A stretch of DNA of 64,000 bases, taken from contig JAQFVV010012395.1 in NCBI GenBank assembly GCA_028023455.1, positions 2,788,001-2,852,000 of the forward strand, written 5' to 3'. Position numbers and translations under genes: made by a program. The notes under the pieces are model-generated. The model was not told the origin of the DNA and made no database searches. It saw only the letters and a program-made list of their open reading frames with translations. This DNA comes from Epiperipatus broadwayi (Eukaryota; Onychophora; Udeonychophora; Euonychophora; Peripatidae). Below are positions 39,793 to 48,957 of the stretch, piece after piece; position 1 is the first letter of the stretch; every line of letters starts with the position of its first letter.

Positions 39793-39948
39793 TTACGTTT
39801 AAATAAATTTATAATTATAACCCGTGTTGTCTATTTGTATGTTATTACTAAAAGTTGTTTGTATATGAAAAGTTTAAATGAAGTTTAAAATTTTCTAGAC
39901 ATTCAACATTTAATGACAAATAATGGAAATAGTCCAACATATTATTAC

Positions 39949-41389
39949 ATCTAACAGCAAATGATTTTGTGAATGAATTCAGAATTGTGGAATACTTAAT
40001 TTATGTAAGGCTCCCAATCCATCATTTTTGAAGAAACTGGAAAAAATAAATGATAGATGTGTAAAAATGATGAAATGAAAATCTATTGAAAAATTATATA
40101 GATAACAAATAATTTAATGATTATTCGTTGATTTTTTAAAGTATAAAAAATATTAAAAACAACACTTTAAAACAAATTTATATGACTTTCACACTAACAA
40201 CTTTAAAATGTATAATGATATATAAATGGATATTAAAAACATTTTAAACCAAAAAAAAATTGATTTGCAATCTTAAGTAAATGTCGCCATCATGCAAAAA
40301 AATGGGTCAATGACCCCTGACAACGAAAGTAGGGGCGTTTGACAATTTGCTACAATTTTTATTAACTCACATCAATTACAATACATTTAAGCAAAAAAAA
40401 AATCTGTTCTAATATACTTTTCGTCATTACAACTACAGAAACCTTCATATCATATGCTGTACAATAGTCAAGAGTAATGTCTATAGAAAGTGTTGCATAC
40501 TCGTGGCTAATAATGTTCAACATGCTAGAGATGTTGGGGTAAGGGTGCACTTCAACATCTTAATGTTTGAACAGTTTACAGGCCATAAGATCTATGAGTG
40601 GCCTTGTAAACAGCATATTTATGTGCTTTAGCGTAGAAACGGCACCATCGGGTGGTGTGGATCAATAGACGATGTATTACCAAAAAATGTTACTTTAAAT
40701 ATGCGTAAAACAATTACAATTATAATTTTTTAAAATATTATTTACAAAAAAAAATACAATGCACACATATGCTACTTACCGTGTAGTATATAACAGGAAT
40801 TGTTGCGTTGAAGCCAAAAATTTGTTATTTACTTCTAACACACATAAAATGGAGATTTGAACTGAAAAATTTCCCCACAAAATGGATTTTTATTGAACAT
40901 GTGATTGCACAGAGTATGCCAGGATTCCCCACAGAAATGCTAATAAACGTTTTTTTTTTTTAAAGAAAGAAAACAAAAACTACACAAAAAGAAAGAAATA
41001 TAAATTATTATAAGACTTTTATTAAATGTTTATCCTGTTGTTAGAAAGAAATCTGGACAATAACTAAAAAATGTTGAAACATTACAAAAAAAAAGTCCCG
41101 CTGATAAAGATAAACACGTTTTCACACAAGATCGAATAACATCGCTGGGATTATTTCCTTTCAATTTGACATCAGCACAAGATTACACATTTATTGTGGA
41201 TGTGAAAAGGCCTCCTATCTCCCTAAGTTAAGTTTTAAATACAATATAAGTATTATAAGTACAGTACAGTATTTATAATTTAACATCAAAATCACTACAT
41301 ATGAAATTATAGTGATTTGATAAGATTATTTTTTAAAAATAAATAATCTTATCCTATCATTAATTTATTATAAATAGTAATTTATTTGC
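39949..41389. other. AT-rich non-coding stretch
   Basis: No gene, RNA or repeat family recognised. Confidence 0.5.
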
Positions 41390-41399
41390 TTTAATTTTA

Positions 41400-42059
41400 A
41401 ACACACATGATCACCATTTCTTATGTTAGCACATGTTATTAAAACAGGCAAAACCCTCTATACAATAGTGCCACTCAGTGCCAACCAGGGTAATCAATGG
41501 ATGTCCGAAGGCTTGTGCATAAAATCCCCATCTAGTGCCTACTCATCCAATATTCCAGACTAGTTTCTGGCTTGTGGCCTTCATCAGTGAGGAGCTTTGG
41601 ATCTGAGAGCACTGCACCTAGATCTTAGGATCTAATGCAACCCTTCAGCAGCCACCTTTTATCTCTACTTAACTACAAAACTATGAGAATAAAATTGAAA
41701 ACACAATAATATTTTCAATCTAAGCTCACTAGCTTATTTAATCATATGAGTCTGAACTCAGTTCAGTACCCATACATTTTGGTGTCTTTGGCTCTTTAAC
41801 AACCATAGCCACCACTATCTTATTAGGCAGGATTGGTGTTAAACCACTAAACATCATATGATCACCATTTCTTTTGCTGGCACATAACTGTTATTAAAGT
41901 AGGCAAAACTCTCCATACAGTAGTCCCACTCAGTGCCAACCAGAATAATCAATGGATGCCAGAAGGCATGGATTTTATGCACAAGCCTTCAGGCATCCAT
42001 TGATTACTCTGGTTGGCACTTAGTAGCATTATTGTATGGCGAGTTTTGCCTGTTTTTGT
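41400..42059 (-). mobile_element. Copy of the 465-bp-unit family with inverted end
   Basis: One nearly complete minus-oriented unit from about 41435, followed by the start of a second unit at about 41905 that turns at about 41967 into a short plus-oriented piece ending GAGTTTTGCCTGTTTTT. The flanks share TTTAATTTTA (41390-41399 and 42060-42069), a possible but low-complexity target duplication. Arrangement (minus, partial minus, plus) repeats that of the 22.7-kb array. Confidence 0.72.
41553..41593 (-). ncRNA. Hammerhead-like motif, weakened copy
   Basis: Core CTGATGA, GAAA, ACTAGT and cleavage-site C are intact, but one G is missing from the stem I strand (TGGAAT in place of TGGGGA), leaving about 3 bp of stem I. 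Confidence 0.4.
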
Positions 42060-42245
42060 TTTAATTTTATGAATAAAAAAAATAAATTTACATGTATTTG
42101 TTTTGAATAGATTTTAAGCCTTAAGTGATCTCTGAAAAGATAAAGACTTTTAAACTTGACAAACAATAACAAAAAGTTACTTTAAAAATGAGAAAAGGTT
42201 GGAGGCAAAGTTATGTTAGAATCAATATTGGTCAATAGTAGATGG

Positions 42246-42382
42246 AAAAAACTACAGTTCAGTCAAGCGTTGTTAGCCGAGAGGTCATCGCATCCGCCTT
42301 GCAAGCAAGTAGTTGGTTGCGGACGGTTGTGGGTTCGCATCCCGGCTGATGCTATGACATATGAGAAAAAAACTACAGTTCA
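42246..42382 (+). mobile_element. tRNA-derived SINE-like insertion with 16-bp target duplication
   Basis: About 105 bp (42262-42366) lie between exact copies of AAAAAACTACAGTTCA (42246-42261 and 42367-42382). Inside are an A-box-like TAGCCGAGAGGTC and a perfect B box GGTTCGCATCC, with an extra paired CCGC/GCGG region between them like the long-arm tRNAs (Ser/Leu type). There is almost no tail beyond the tRNA-like part, so it could be a very short SINE or a retroposed tRNA-like transcript. The perfect duplication means the insertion is young. Confidence 0.75.
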
Positions 42383-42860
42383 AAAAATGATGGATTTGTA
42401 AAAAATAACATGTACTTCTATGATATTATGATAGATAGAGAAACATAGTACATGCTGATTTCATTGTATATGAAAGAATCAAAATGCAATTTTATCCCCA
42501 TTATTCATAACCAGTATTTAAAAAAAAAGTGTTCTATCTACTTGAATATTCAAGCAGTACTTGTGCTCAGTTTGCTGTTTGTTTGCACAAACATCCCTCA
42601 CTGGTTTTTAAGCAATTATGTGATAAGTAAATAAGAGATTCAGTCTTTTTTGTAATTTTCCAAATGTCTGTGTAAAAATATCTGAATGGTTTGTTGCTTG
42701 AGATATCATTTGATATTCAAGAAGCACAAATGCCAGATTGAGCTTTGATCCAGGAAACTATACTTATTGAGTGCATCATAGAATCAATGCACTAAACTGC
42801 ACAGGGCATTAATTTCTGTTGTGATATTTTAAAAACCAAAAAGTCATGTATATACATTGA

Positions 42861-42941
42861 TACCATTTACTTTCTTTATTACTTTTACAATGCTTCATAT
42901 GATTATAATTAAGCATTGTAAAAGTAATAAAGTAAATGGTA
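42861..42941. repeat. Imperfect hairpin, about 31-bp arms
   Basis: TACCATTTACTTTC... (42861-42895) pairs with ...AAGTAAATGGTA (42911-42941) around a 15-base loop, with a 4-base insertion in the left arm. Confidence 0.85.
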
Positions 42942-43373
42942 TTAATATTATATAGATTTGACAATGCAGTAAGAAAGATAAAGTTATATATATATTGATT
43001 GGGTGTATGTACTACATTCATGTGCCTGAAATACCAAAACTGGACTGTCTATACTGCAGTCTCACACTCTAATTCTTGTCTAAAAGGTTTAATAGGTATA
43101 ATGTCATAGGTTTTTAAAAATTAGGGAATAGTGCCATGTATAATATTTTTTATTTCTAAAATATATGTGTTAACAAAATATATATTAAAACAAAGATTTT
43201 TTTATGACTAAAAGATGAACATAAAAATCTTAAATTTATTTTTGTATATGGTTGTTTGTTTTTAATATCAAAATTATATCAGTATGTTTCAAATGGAGTG
43301 AATTACCATCATTCAAAAATAAGAAGTCACTAAATTAGTTGATACAAATATATAGCACCATAAATATATAAAT

Positions 43374-43385
43374 ATACTATATGTA
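43374..43385. repeat. Target-site duplication, left
   Basis: ATACTATATGTA, repeated at 45650-45661. Confidence 0.75.
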
Positions 43386-43504
43386 TTTTTCTGAAGGTTT
43401 GTGATGATGGTGTTCTAGCTGTATTTTTATATTGGACTATTTCCATCATCTAATATGTGTGTTGAATGTCTTTAGAAAAGTTTAATTTTTAGTTAAATAT
43501 TCCA

Positions 43505-43660
43505 AATGCATTCAACTGTTAGTAATATCACAGCAAACAGGTTAGTATATGCACCAACTGTTAGTAATATCACAGCAAACAAATGTTAATAATATCACAG
43601 CAAACAGGTTAGTATATGCACTAACTGTTAGTAATATCACAGCAAACAGGTTAGTATATG
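43505..43660 (-). repeat. Minisatellite in left arm
   Basis: About four units of ACTGTTAGTAATATCACAGC followed by AAACAGGTTAGTATATGCAC, one of them shortened. The mirror-image array is at 45411-45560. Confidence 0.85.
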
Positions 43661-43703
43661 CACAACGTTTCGAGAGGTATTTTTCTCCCCTCTTCTTCAG
43701 GTG
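43661..43703 (-). ncRNA. Hammerhead-like motif of Penelope-like element, left arm
   Basis: Minus-strand copy of the motif described at 45371-45413. Confidence 0.4.
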
Positions 43704-43734
43704 TTGCTGGCCTGACCAGTGACAGTACTAGCAT

Positions 43735-43813
43735 GGGATTCGAACCTGGGTCCTTAGATTCTTGATTATTGAAATTTAAGGTAACGCTCTAACCAACTGA
43801 GCCATCCTGCCAA
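43735..43813 (-). other. tRNA-like segment, left arm
   Basis: Reverse copy of 45262-45340, with A box GGCTCAGTTGG and B box GGTTCGAATCCC on the minus strand. Confidence 0.6.
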
Positions 43814-43842
43814 AGGCAACAGTATGTAGTAATTTCATATAC

Positions 43843-44480
43843 TTATCTATGAGGTTCCTCCTGATTTCTCCACTTTTTCCTCAGAGCAAAGTTGATTAGT
43901 GATTTCCATACATTATGTATAGTCACACTAGGTTGGCTTATGGGATTTTTTGCCATTGTCATGTGAGCAGCTTCTTTAAATTTTCTTCTTTGTACCTTTT
44001 CTTCTTTATCCAATATTTTTGTATTTTCCCAATTGAACGTATGTTCATTGGTCCATACATGGTCTGCTACCTTAGACACATCTGTTTTCTCTCTTCTAAT
44101 CATCAGTTTATGTTCTTGCAAGCGCTTTTGAATGGGACGGCTGGTCTCACCAATATATGTTCTTCCACATTCACATGGTATTTCATAGATGCAGTTTTTT
44201 CTTTGCAGCATTTCAAGTTTAGGCTTTGTAGATGTTAGAATTCCTCATAGTGTGGTATGGCTCTGAAAAGCTGTTCTGATGTTATACTGATTGCAGATTT
44301 TCCTTAATTTGTCTGCTATTTTGGAATGTATGGATACACTACAGTACCAATAATTGTCTTTTCTCTTGATGGTTCTTTTTGTTGTCTGTTTAATGTTTTC
44401 TTAATAACAGCTGATGGATAACCATTTTTCTTAAGAGTTTGTTCTATATAGATCTTTTCTTTTTCCAAATCACCAGTTTA
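43843..44480 (-). pseudogene. Penelope-like GIY-YIG endonuclease region, left arm
   Basis: The last 122 residues (stop side at 43843, to 44211) are identical to the end of the right-arm protein, including CECGRTYIGETSRPIQKRL. Upstream, toward the centre, the frame is broken: an A-run near 44325 is one base shorter than in the right arm. The copy stops at about 44480 where the palindrome turns. It cannot be translated from an RT. Confidence 0.85.
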
Positions 44481-45231
44481 CCGAAAACCTACACATACAG
44501 GAAAATACCTAGCCTATACATCTAATCACACCAGAAACACAAAACATGGAGTTATACTATCACTGTGGAACAGAGCAAAAGAAGTTTGTTCAGAAACTGG
44601 TGATTTGGAAAAAGAAAAGATCTATATAGAACAAACTCTTAAGAAAAATGGTTATCCATCAGCTGTTATTAAGAAAACATTAAACAGACAACAAAAAGAA
44701 CCATCAAGAGAAAAGACAATTATTGGTACTGTAGTGTATCCATACATTCCAAAAATAGCAGACAAATTAAGGAAAATCTGCAATCAGTATAACATCAGAA
44801 CAGCTTTTCAGAGCCATACCACACTACGAGGAATTCTAACATCTACAAAGCCTAAACTTGAAATGCTGCAAAGAAAAAACTGCATCTATGAAATACCATG
44901 TGAATGTGGAAGAACATATATTGGTGAGACTAGCCGTCCCATTCAAAAGCGCTTGCAAGAACATAAACTGATGATTAGAAGAGAGAAAACAGATGTGTCT
45001 AAGGTAGCAGACCATGTATGGACCAATGAACATACGTTCAATTGGGAAAATACAAAAATATTGGATAAAGAAGAAAAGGTACAAAGAAGAAAATTTAAAG
45101 AAGCTGCTCACATGACAATGGCAAAAAATCCCATAAGCCAACCTAGTGTGACTATACATAATGTATGGAAATCACTAATCAACTTTGCTCTGAGGAAAAA
45201 GTGGAGAAATCAGGAGGAACCTCATAGATAA
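44476..45231 (+). pseudogene. Penelope-like polyprotein: RT C-terminus plus GIY-YIG endonuclease
   Basis: The open frame can be read back to 44476, 43 codons before the first ATG at 44605. It starts VYRKPTHTGKYLAYTSNH, the conserved end of the Penelope RT, and continues HGVILSLWNRAKEVC. After a 90-residue linker comes the GIY-YIG domain: NCIYEIPCECGRTYIGETSR with the catalytic-type Arg in RPIQKRLQEH and a downstream NEHTFNWENTKIL carrying the usual Glu/Asn region. In Penelope-like elements this nuclease nicks the target for reverse transcription. The RT core is missing, so although this end is undamaged the element is incomplete. Confidence 0.88.
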
Positions 45232-45261
45232 GTATATGAAATTACTACATACTGTTGCCTT

Positions 45262-45340
45262 TGGCAGGATGGCTCAGTTGGTTAGAGCGTTACCTTAAAT
45301 TTCAATAATCAAGAATCTAAGGACCCAGGTTCGAATCCCA
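45262..45340 (+). other. tRNA-like segment, right arm
   Basis: Begins 31 bases after the stop codon. GGCAGGATGGCTCAGTTGGT with A box and GGTTCGAATCCC as B box, about 50 bases apart. CCTTA/TAAGG could close an oversized anticodon loop. The 5' GGCAGGA has no 3' partner, so it is a tRNA relic or a Pol III promoter fragment rather than a tRNA gene. Confidence 0.6.
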
Positions 45341-45370
45341 TGCTAGTACTGTCACTGGTCAGGCCAGCAA

Positions 45371-45413
45371 CACCTGAAGAAGAGGGGAGAAAAATACCTC
45401 TCGAAACGTTGTG
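45371..45413 (+). ncRNA. Hammerhead-like motif of Penelope-like element, right arm
   Basis: Core CTGAAGA at 45374-45380, one extra A, then GAGGGG pairing with CCTCTC as stem II (6 bp, one G-U), GAAA, palindromic ACGT, U at the cleavage position (45410) and GTG pairing with upstream CAC as a 3-bp stem I. The extra A and short stem I lower confidence, but hammerheads with minimal stem III are established in Penelope-like elements. Confidence 0.45.
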
Positions 45414-45560
45414 CATATACTAACCTGTTTGCTGTGATATTACTAACAGTTAGTGCATATACTAACCTGTTTGCTGTGATATTATTAACATTTGTTTGCT
45501 GTGATATTACTAACAGTTGGTGCATATACTAACCTGTTTGCTGTGATATTACTAACAGTT
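45411..45560 (+). repeat. Minisatellite in right arm
   Basis: About four units of roughly 41 bp (GTGCATATACTAACCTGTTT then GCTGTGATATTACTAACAGT), one shortened; mirror image of 43505-43660. Confidence 0.85.
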
Positions 45561-45649
45561 GAATGCATTTGGAATATTTAACTAAAAATTAAACTTTTCT
45601 AAAGACATTCAACACACATATTAGATGATGGAAATAGTCCAATATAAAA

Positions 45650-45661
45650 ATACTATATGTA
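45650..45661. repeat. Target-site duplication, right
   Basis: ATACTATATGTA, matching 43374-43385. It ends 19 bases before the first base of the exon at 45681. Confidence 0.75.
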
Positions 45662-45680
45662 ATCTTTTTTTTTTTTTCAG

Positions 45681-45747
45681 CTTGATGTTCTTGCACATCA
45701 GGAAAAATCACAAGAAAATGTTGAAGAAAGTTCCAATACATCCACAG
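45681..45747 (+). CDS. KIAA0319L: KIAA0319-like gene, linker exon
   Basis: A 67-bp exon between a strong acceptor (15 T then CAG) and GTATAT. Its open frame reads LDVLAHQEKSQENVEESSNT and leaves one base of a split codon, which fits exactly the phase needed by the exon at 46429. The sequence is acidic, polar and unstructured, as expected for the linker between the N-terminal MANEC region and the first PKD domain. On its own it carries no family motif; the call depends on phase and position. The Penelope-like insertion lies just upstream in the intron. Confidence 0.55.
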
Positions 45748-46428
45748 GTATATTATTTTATTTATGGATTTAAATTATTAGCCTAGCTGATTATTACTTC
45801 TGTCAGCTACTCAAATATATCCATATATAATGATATAGCATATAATAAGGATATAATTAATGGTAGATTCTGTAATGCACTTTTGAAGTTAACAAATGAA
45901 TATATTTCCTTATCCACAATCAGTTATTGAATTGCTCATAAGGGCAGATAGATTTTTTTATCATTTCACAGGAACAGGAATCCAACTTGAACATTTAATT
46001 TATACTAAAAAATCATTATCATCATCAGTAGAAGACACTCATAAACAAGAATGATAAGTCTAACTCAAGAAAAAACAAAAGAAAAAAAATAATAAAAAAG
46101 ATTGGTGTCAGAATTACTAATCTTATAATTAAAGGATGAAAAATTTGATTGTGTAAGCATAAAATTGTATTGCAATAGTGCAGACATATGACTGATTGCA
46201 AGAAAGGCTCCAGTTGAACAGATCTTGTTTTATGTCTAAGTATCTGAGGATTGTAAAATAAAATTAAAGTGAAGAGAGATTGAGAGAAAGATTAATTATG
46301 AGTAATTTAGGTATAAATATTAGTATATGTTTGATAATAATTTTCTAGAGTAAATAATTTATATTTTATTGTTATTTAAGAAAAATTTTAAAAATCATTA
46401 CACTAATCTTATTCTTCTTTTTTTTTAG
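45748..46428 (+). other. Intron between linker exon and first PKD exon
   Basis: 681 bp, GT...AG, with a T-rich tract before the acceptor; no other feature seen. Confidence 0.55.
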
Positions 46429-46533
46429 TTCGTCCTTTCCATCGAATTGTTGTGTCTGCTGGAGACGATAAAGTGATCAGGCTTCCTGACAATTCAGTCA
46501 CTCTGTCAGCTTTTGCACTGCCAAAGGAAAATG
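46429..46533 (+). CDS. KIAA0319L: KIAA0319-like gene, PKD domain exon A
   Basis: A 105-bp exon flanked by TTTTTTTTAG and GTAAAT, both split codons in phase 1. It encodes RPFHRIVVSAGDDKVIRLPD then NSVTLSAFALPKEN, the beginning of a PKD (Ig-like beta-sandwich) domain. The VVSAG...ITLP-N-V-L-A-F pattern is the signature of the first PKD domain of KIAA0319 and KIAA0319L, type I membrane glycoproteins linked in vertebrates to neuronal migration and, for KIAA0319L, to receptor function for adeno-associated virus. Paralogue cannot be told apart; invertebrates may have one orthologue. Confidence 0.82.
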
Positions 46534-47405
46534 GTAAATGATTGTAATTTTATTACTAAATTGTATAATATAAACATGAAGCTGGGAGTTGCTTGTATCT
46601 TGTTAGACTGCCACTCAGACAATGGATTCACGTCATTGTTATAACAATAAGGATCTGATTGTCTTTTTAAAGTTATATGCAGCATATATAATGTTAGCCT
46701 AGAAAATCGAATTACTTTTGAGGAATGTTAAGTAAAACTTCCTGAATGCAAAAATGCCAAAATTAATGTCAGACCTGGTAAAAAGAAATTTCTTTTTTCA
46801 TAGACAATTTATATTTAAAAAAAAAGAGTTATTTGATTAATGTAAACTAACGTTAATGTGAGAAAGAAAATACAGTGCATATAATATAACGAATTATGGA
46901 TACACTATATTAAAGACTTATAATATATGGATGTAAGCATTTAAGCAATTTCTGTTAGTTTATTGTGAAATAAAATATGAAATATTATATATAATTCTAA
47001 TGATTTTAAGTGAGCTTATAAATAGTTTTTCAGCTTATCAAATATGTAATATTAAAAATATAAATTTATTCATGACATTAATATAACAAAAGATTGACGT
47101 TATTTACATGTTCATTTAAAGATTCTTTGGGAATCTTACTTGTGAATCATCTTAGTAATGAAGTCAGACTTTTTTTATTCCATGAATAGATTTTCAATGC
47201 TATATATAATAAATCACTTTTGAATTGTCATAATTTACAATTCAGAATTTGGCTATTATATATAAAAAGGTGTGTAAATGCTCTTATTTATAATATTACA
47301 ATGCAGGTCAATTACTGATAGGTTTTCAAATCTTTTTGGTTTAGAAAGTTTTGTGGATTTGAAGGGAAACATTTAAAAATTATGTCTATATATTAATCTA
47401 AAAGG

Positions 47406-47418
47406 ATTATTAATTAAA
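47406..47418. repeat. Target-site duplication, left
   Basis: ATTATTAATTAAA, repeated exactly at 48381-48393. Confidence 0.8.
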
Positions 47419-47571
47419 TAATTGGAACACAGGCTTATTATATACTTGTGTCTATATATGTAATATATAGGGTATATGAGCACAGACTTTCACACCACCC
47501 ACCACTCCCCACTCTTATCTCATAACACTGATACACTTGAACACATATATGCTGATAAGATAAACAATCAT

Positions 47572-47616
47572 CCATATACATCATATTTCATGCTAAACCA
47601 GCAATCATCAGTTGGT
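47572..47616 (-). ncRNA. Hammerhead-like motif, 477-bp family, degenerate minus copy
   Basis: Minus strand: CTGATGA, stem II TGCT/AGCA, GAAA, then an ATA...TAT stem III no longer fully palindromic. One T is missing from the stem I partner (TGG in place of TTGG), so stem I is poor. Confidence 0.4.
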
Positions 47617-48252
47617 CCAAATTACCATCTCTACACATGTATGCTATAAGTGCTCAGATGTATATTAAGATAGCCAATCTTCATACTTTAATGGACAGGC
47701 TTCAATCTACTTCTCACTCCAACTCTTCAACCATCCATCCAATTGAAAATCTGATGATGGAACGCTCAAAGGCCACCCTGAAGCCGAGATTCTTGTCACA
47801 CCCATGTTGACCCAAAGTCAATCTGTCCCCTCATGTACAGGACATAATCCATTTAATATATATACAAGGGATGGGCAGACATCTCTACTATATAATAATT
47901 GAAACACAGGCTTATTATATAGTTGTGTCTATATATGTAATATATAGGGTATATGAGCACAGACTTTCACACCACTCTCCACTCTATCTCATACACTTGA
48001 ACACATATATGTTGAAAATATTAAATGGATTATGTCCTGTACATGAGGGGACATATTGACCTTGGGTGAACATGGGTGTGACAAGAATCTCGGCCTCAGG
48101 GTGGCTTTTGAGCGTTCCATCATTAGATTTTCAATTGGATGGACGGTTGAAGAGTTGGAGTGAGAAATAGATTGAAGCCTGTCCATTAAAGTATGAAGAT
48201 TGGCTATATATCTGAGCACTTATAGCATATATGTGTAGAGATGGTAATCTGG

Positions 48253-48296
48253 ACCAACTGATGATTGCTGGTTTAGCATGAAATACGTATATTGGT
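48253..48296 (+). ncRNA. Hammerhead-ribozyme-like motif, 477-bp family, plus copy
   Basis: Stem I ACCAA (48253-48257) pairs with TTGGT (48292-48296); core CTGATGA at 48258-48264; stem II TGCT/AGCA with a GGTTT loop; GAAA; palindromic stem III ATACGTAT; A at the cleavage position (48291). All invariant core bases are present; A at position 17 is allowed but usually slower than C. Confidence 0.6.
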
Positions 48297-48380
48297 GATT
48301 ATTTATCTTTTCAACATAATATGTGTTCAAGGGTATCAGTGTTATGAGATAGAGTGGAGAGTGGTGGGTGGTGTGAAAGT

Positions 48381-48393
48381 ATTATTAATTAAA
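48381..48393. repeat. Target-site duplication, right
   Basis: Exact repeat of 47406-47418. Confidence 0.8.
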
Positions 48394-48957
48394 GAAAAAA
48401 TAAATTTAAAATCATTATTTACATTTACTTGATTACATAGAAATTTTGCATTGCATGTGCAATAGAAAACAGAATAATGAATGTTGTGCTTTTTTTTATC
48501 ATAAATATTCAAATGCTATTTCCCAAATTGTAGTTTTTGGGCATACATGTTAATATTAAGGTGATCAGTTATTAAGTAATTCAGCATTACTCATTAGTGC
48601 ACAATTGCAAACTTTTTCTTTTTATGTTTTACACAGTTTAGATTTGGTATGTATTAATGGTATAACACAATATATAGATAAACACTCTTTATTTTAATTC
48701 TATGAATTTTTAATTTATTCAAAAAAATTTAACAAATGTCCATAATTAATAATTTGTTACCAGACAGTTTTGAATTCTATTTTTTAACTAGCACTTGATT
48801 TTTTGAAATGATGTCTGTAAAATGAAATAAATGAAATGACTATCTCTTTCAAAAAATTAATATTTTGCAAATGAAAAAAAGAAATAATTTTTTTTTTTAG
48901 TATTAATTTTTCATTTAGTTCTATTATCTAAAATTATGGATCACCCACTACACATGT

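Larger units (their letters stand above)
39330..39948. mobile_element. Penelope-derived palindromic element without coding region
   Basis: The left part (CTGAAGGTTTTTGATGATG, then TATTTCCATCATCTA and TTGAATG) and the inverted right part match the two ends of the Penelope-like element at 43386-45649. Between them are the CTGACCAGTGACA motif and a tRNA-like segment found in the 3' region of that element, but no GIY-YIG or RT sequence. The centre is a perfect 34-bp inverted repeat. It looks like a short, tRNA-containing, non-autonomous derivative. No clear target duplication was found. Confidence 0.65.
43386..45649. mobile_element. Penelope-like element in palindromic form
   Basis: About 2.26 kb made of a minus-strand copy (43386-44480) joined to a longer plus-strand copy (44476-45649), flanked by a 12-bp target duplication. 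Each arm carries, from the centre outward, the GIY-YIG coding end, a tRNA-like segment, a hammerhead-like motif and a 41-bp minisatellite. Arms are almost identical (I count about three differences in the coding part). Only the RT C-terminus is present, so the copy is 5'-truncated. Inverted, partly tandem copies are a known habit of Penelope-like elements. Confidence 0.85.
47419..48380. mobile_element. Retrozyme-like palindrome of a 477-bp unit
   Basis: One minus-oriented unit (from 47419), a second minus start 477 bp later (GAAACACAGGC at 47901 against GGAACACAGGC at 47424) that is cut short near 48015, then a plus-oriented unit to 48380. The whole is bounded by a 13-bp target duplication. 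No protein frame. Both full units hold a hammerhead-like motif, and the arms differ by scattered changes. Layout matches the unrelated 465-bp family at 22.7 kb. Confidence 0.8.

Noticed and set aside
45262-45340. A functional tRNA gene
   Set aside because: A and B boxes are good, but there is no acceptor stem pairing and the anticodon loop is far too large; it is also duplicated within a mobile element.
47871-48219. 62- and 76-residue frames on opposite strands
   Set aside because: They lie across the 477-bp-unit palindrome and are explained by the repeat.
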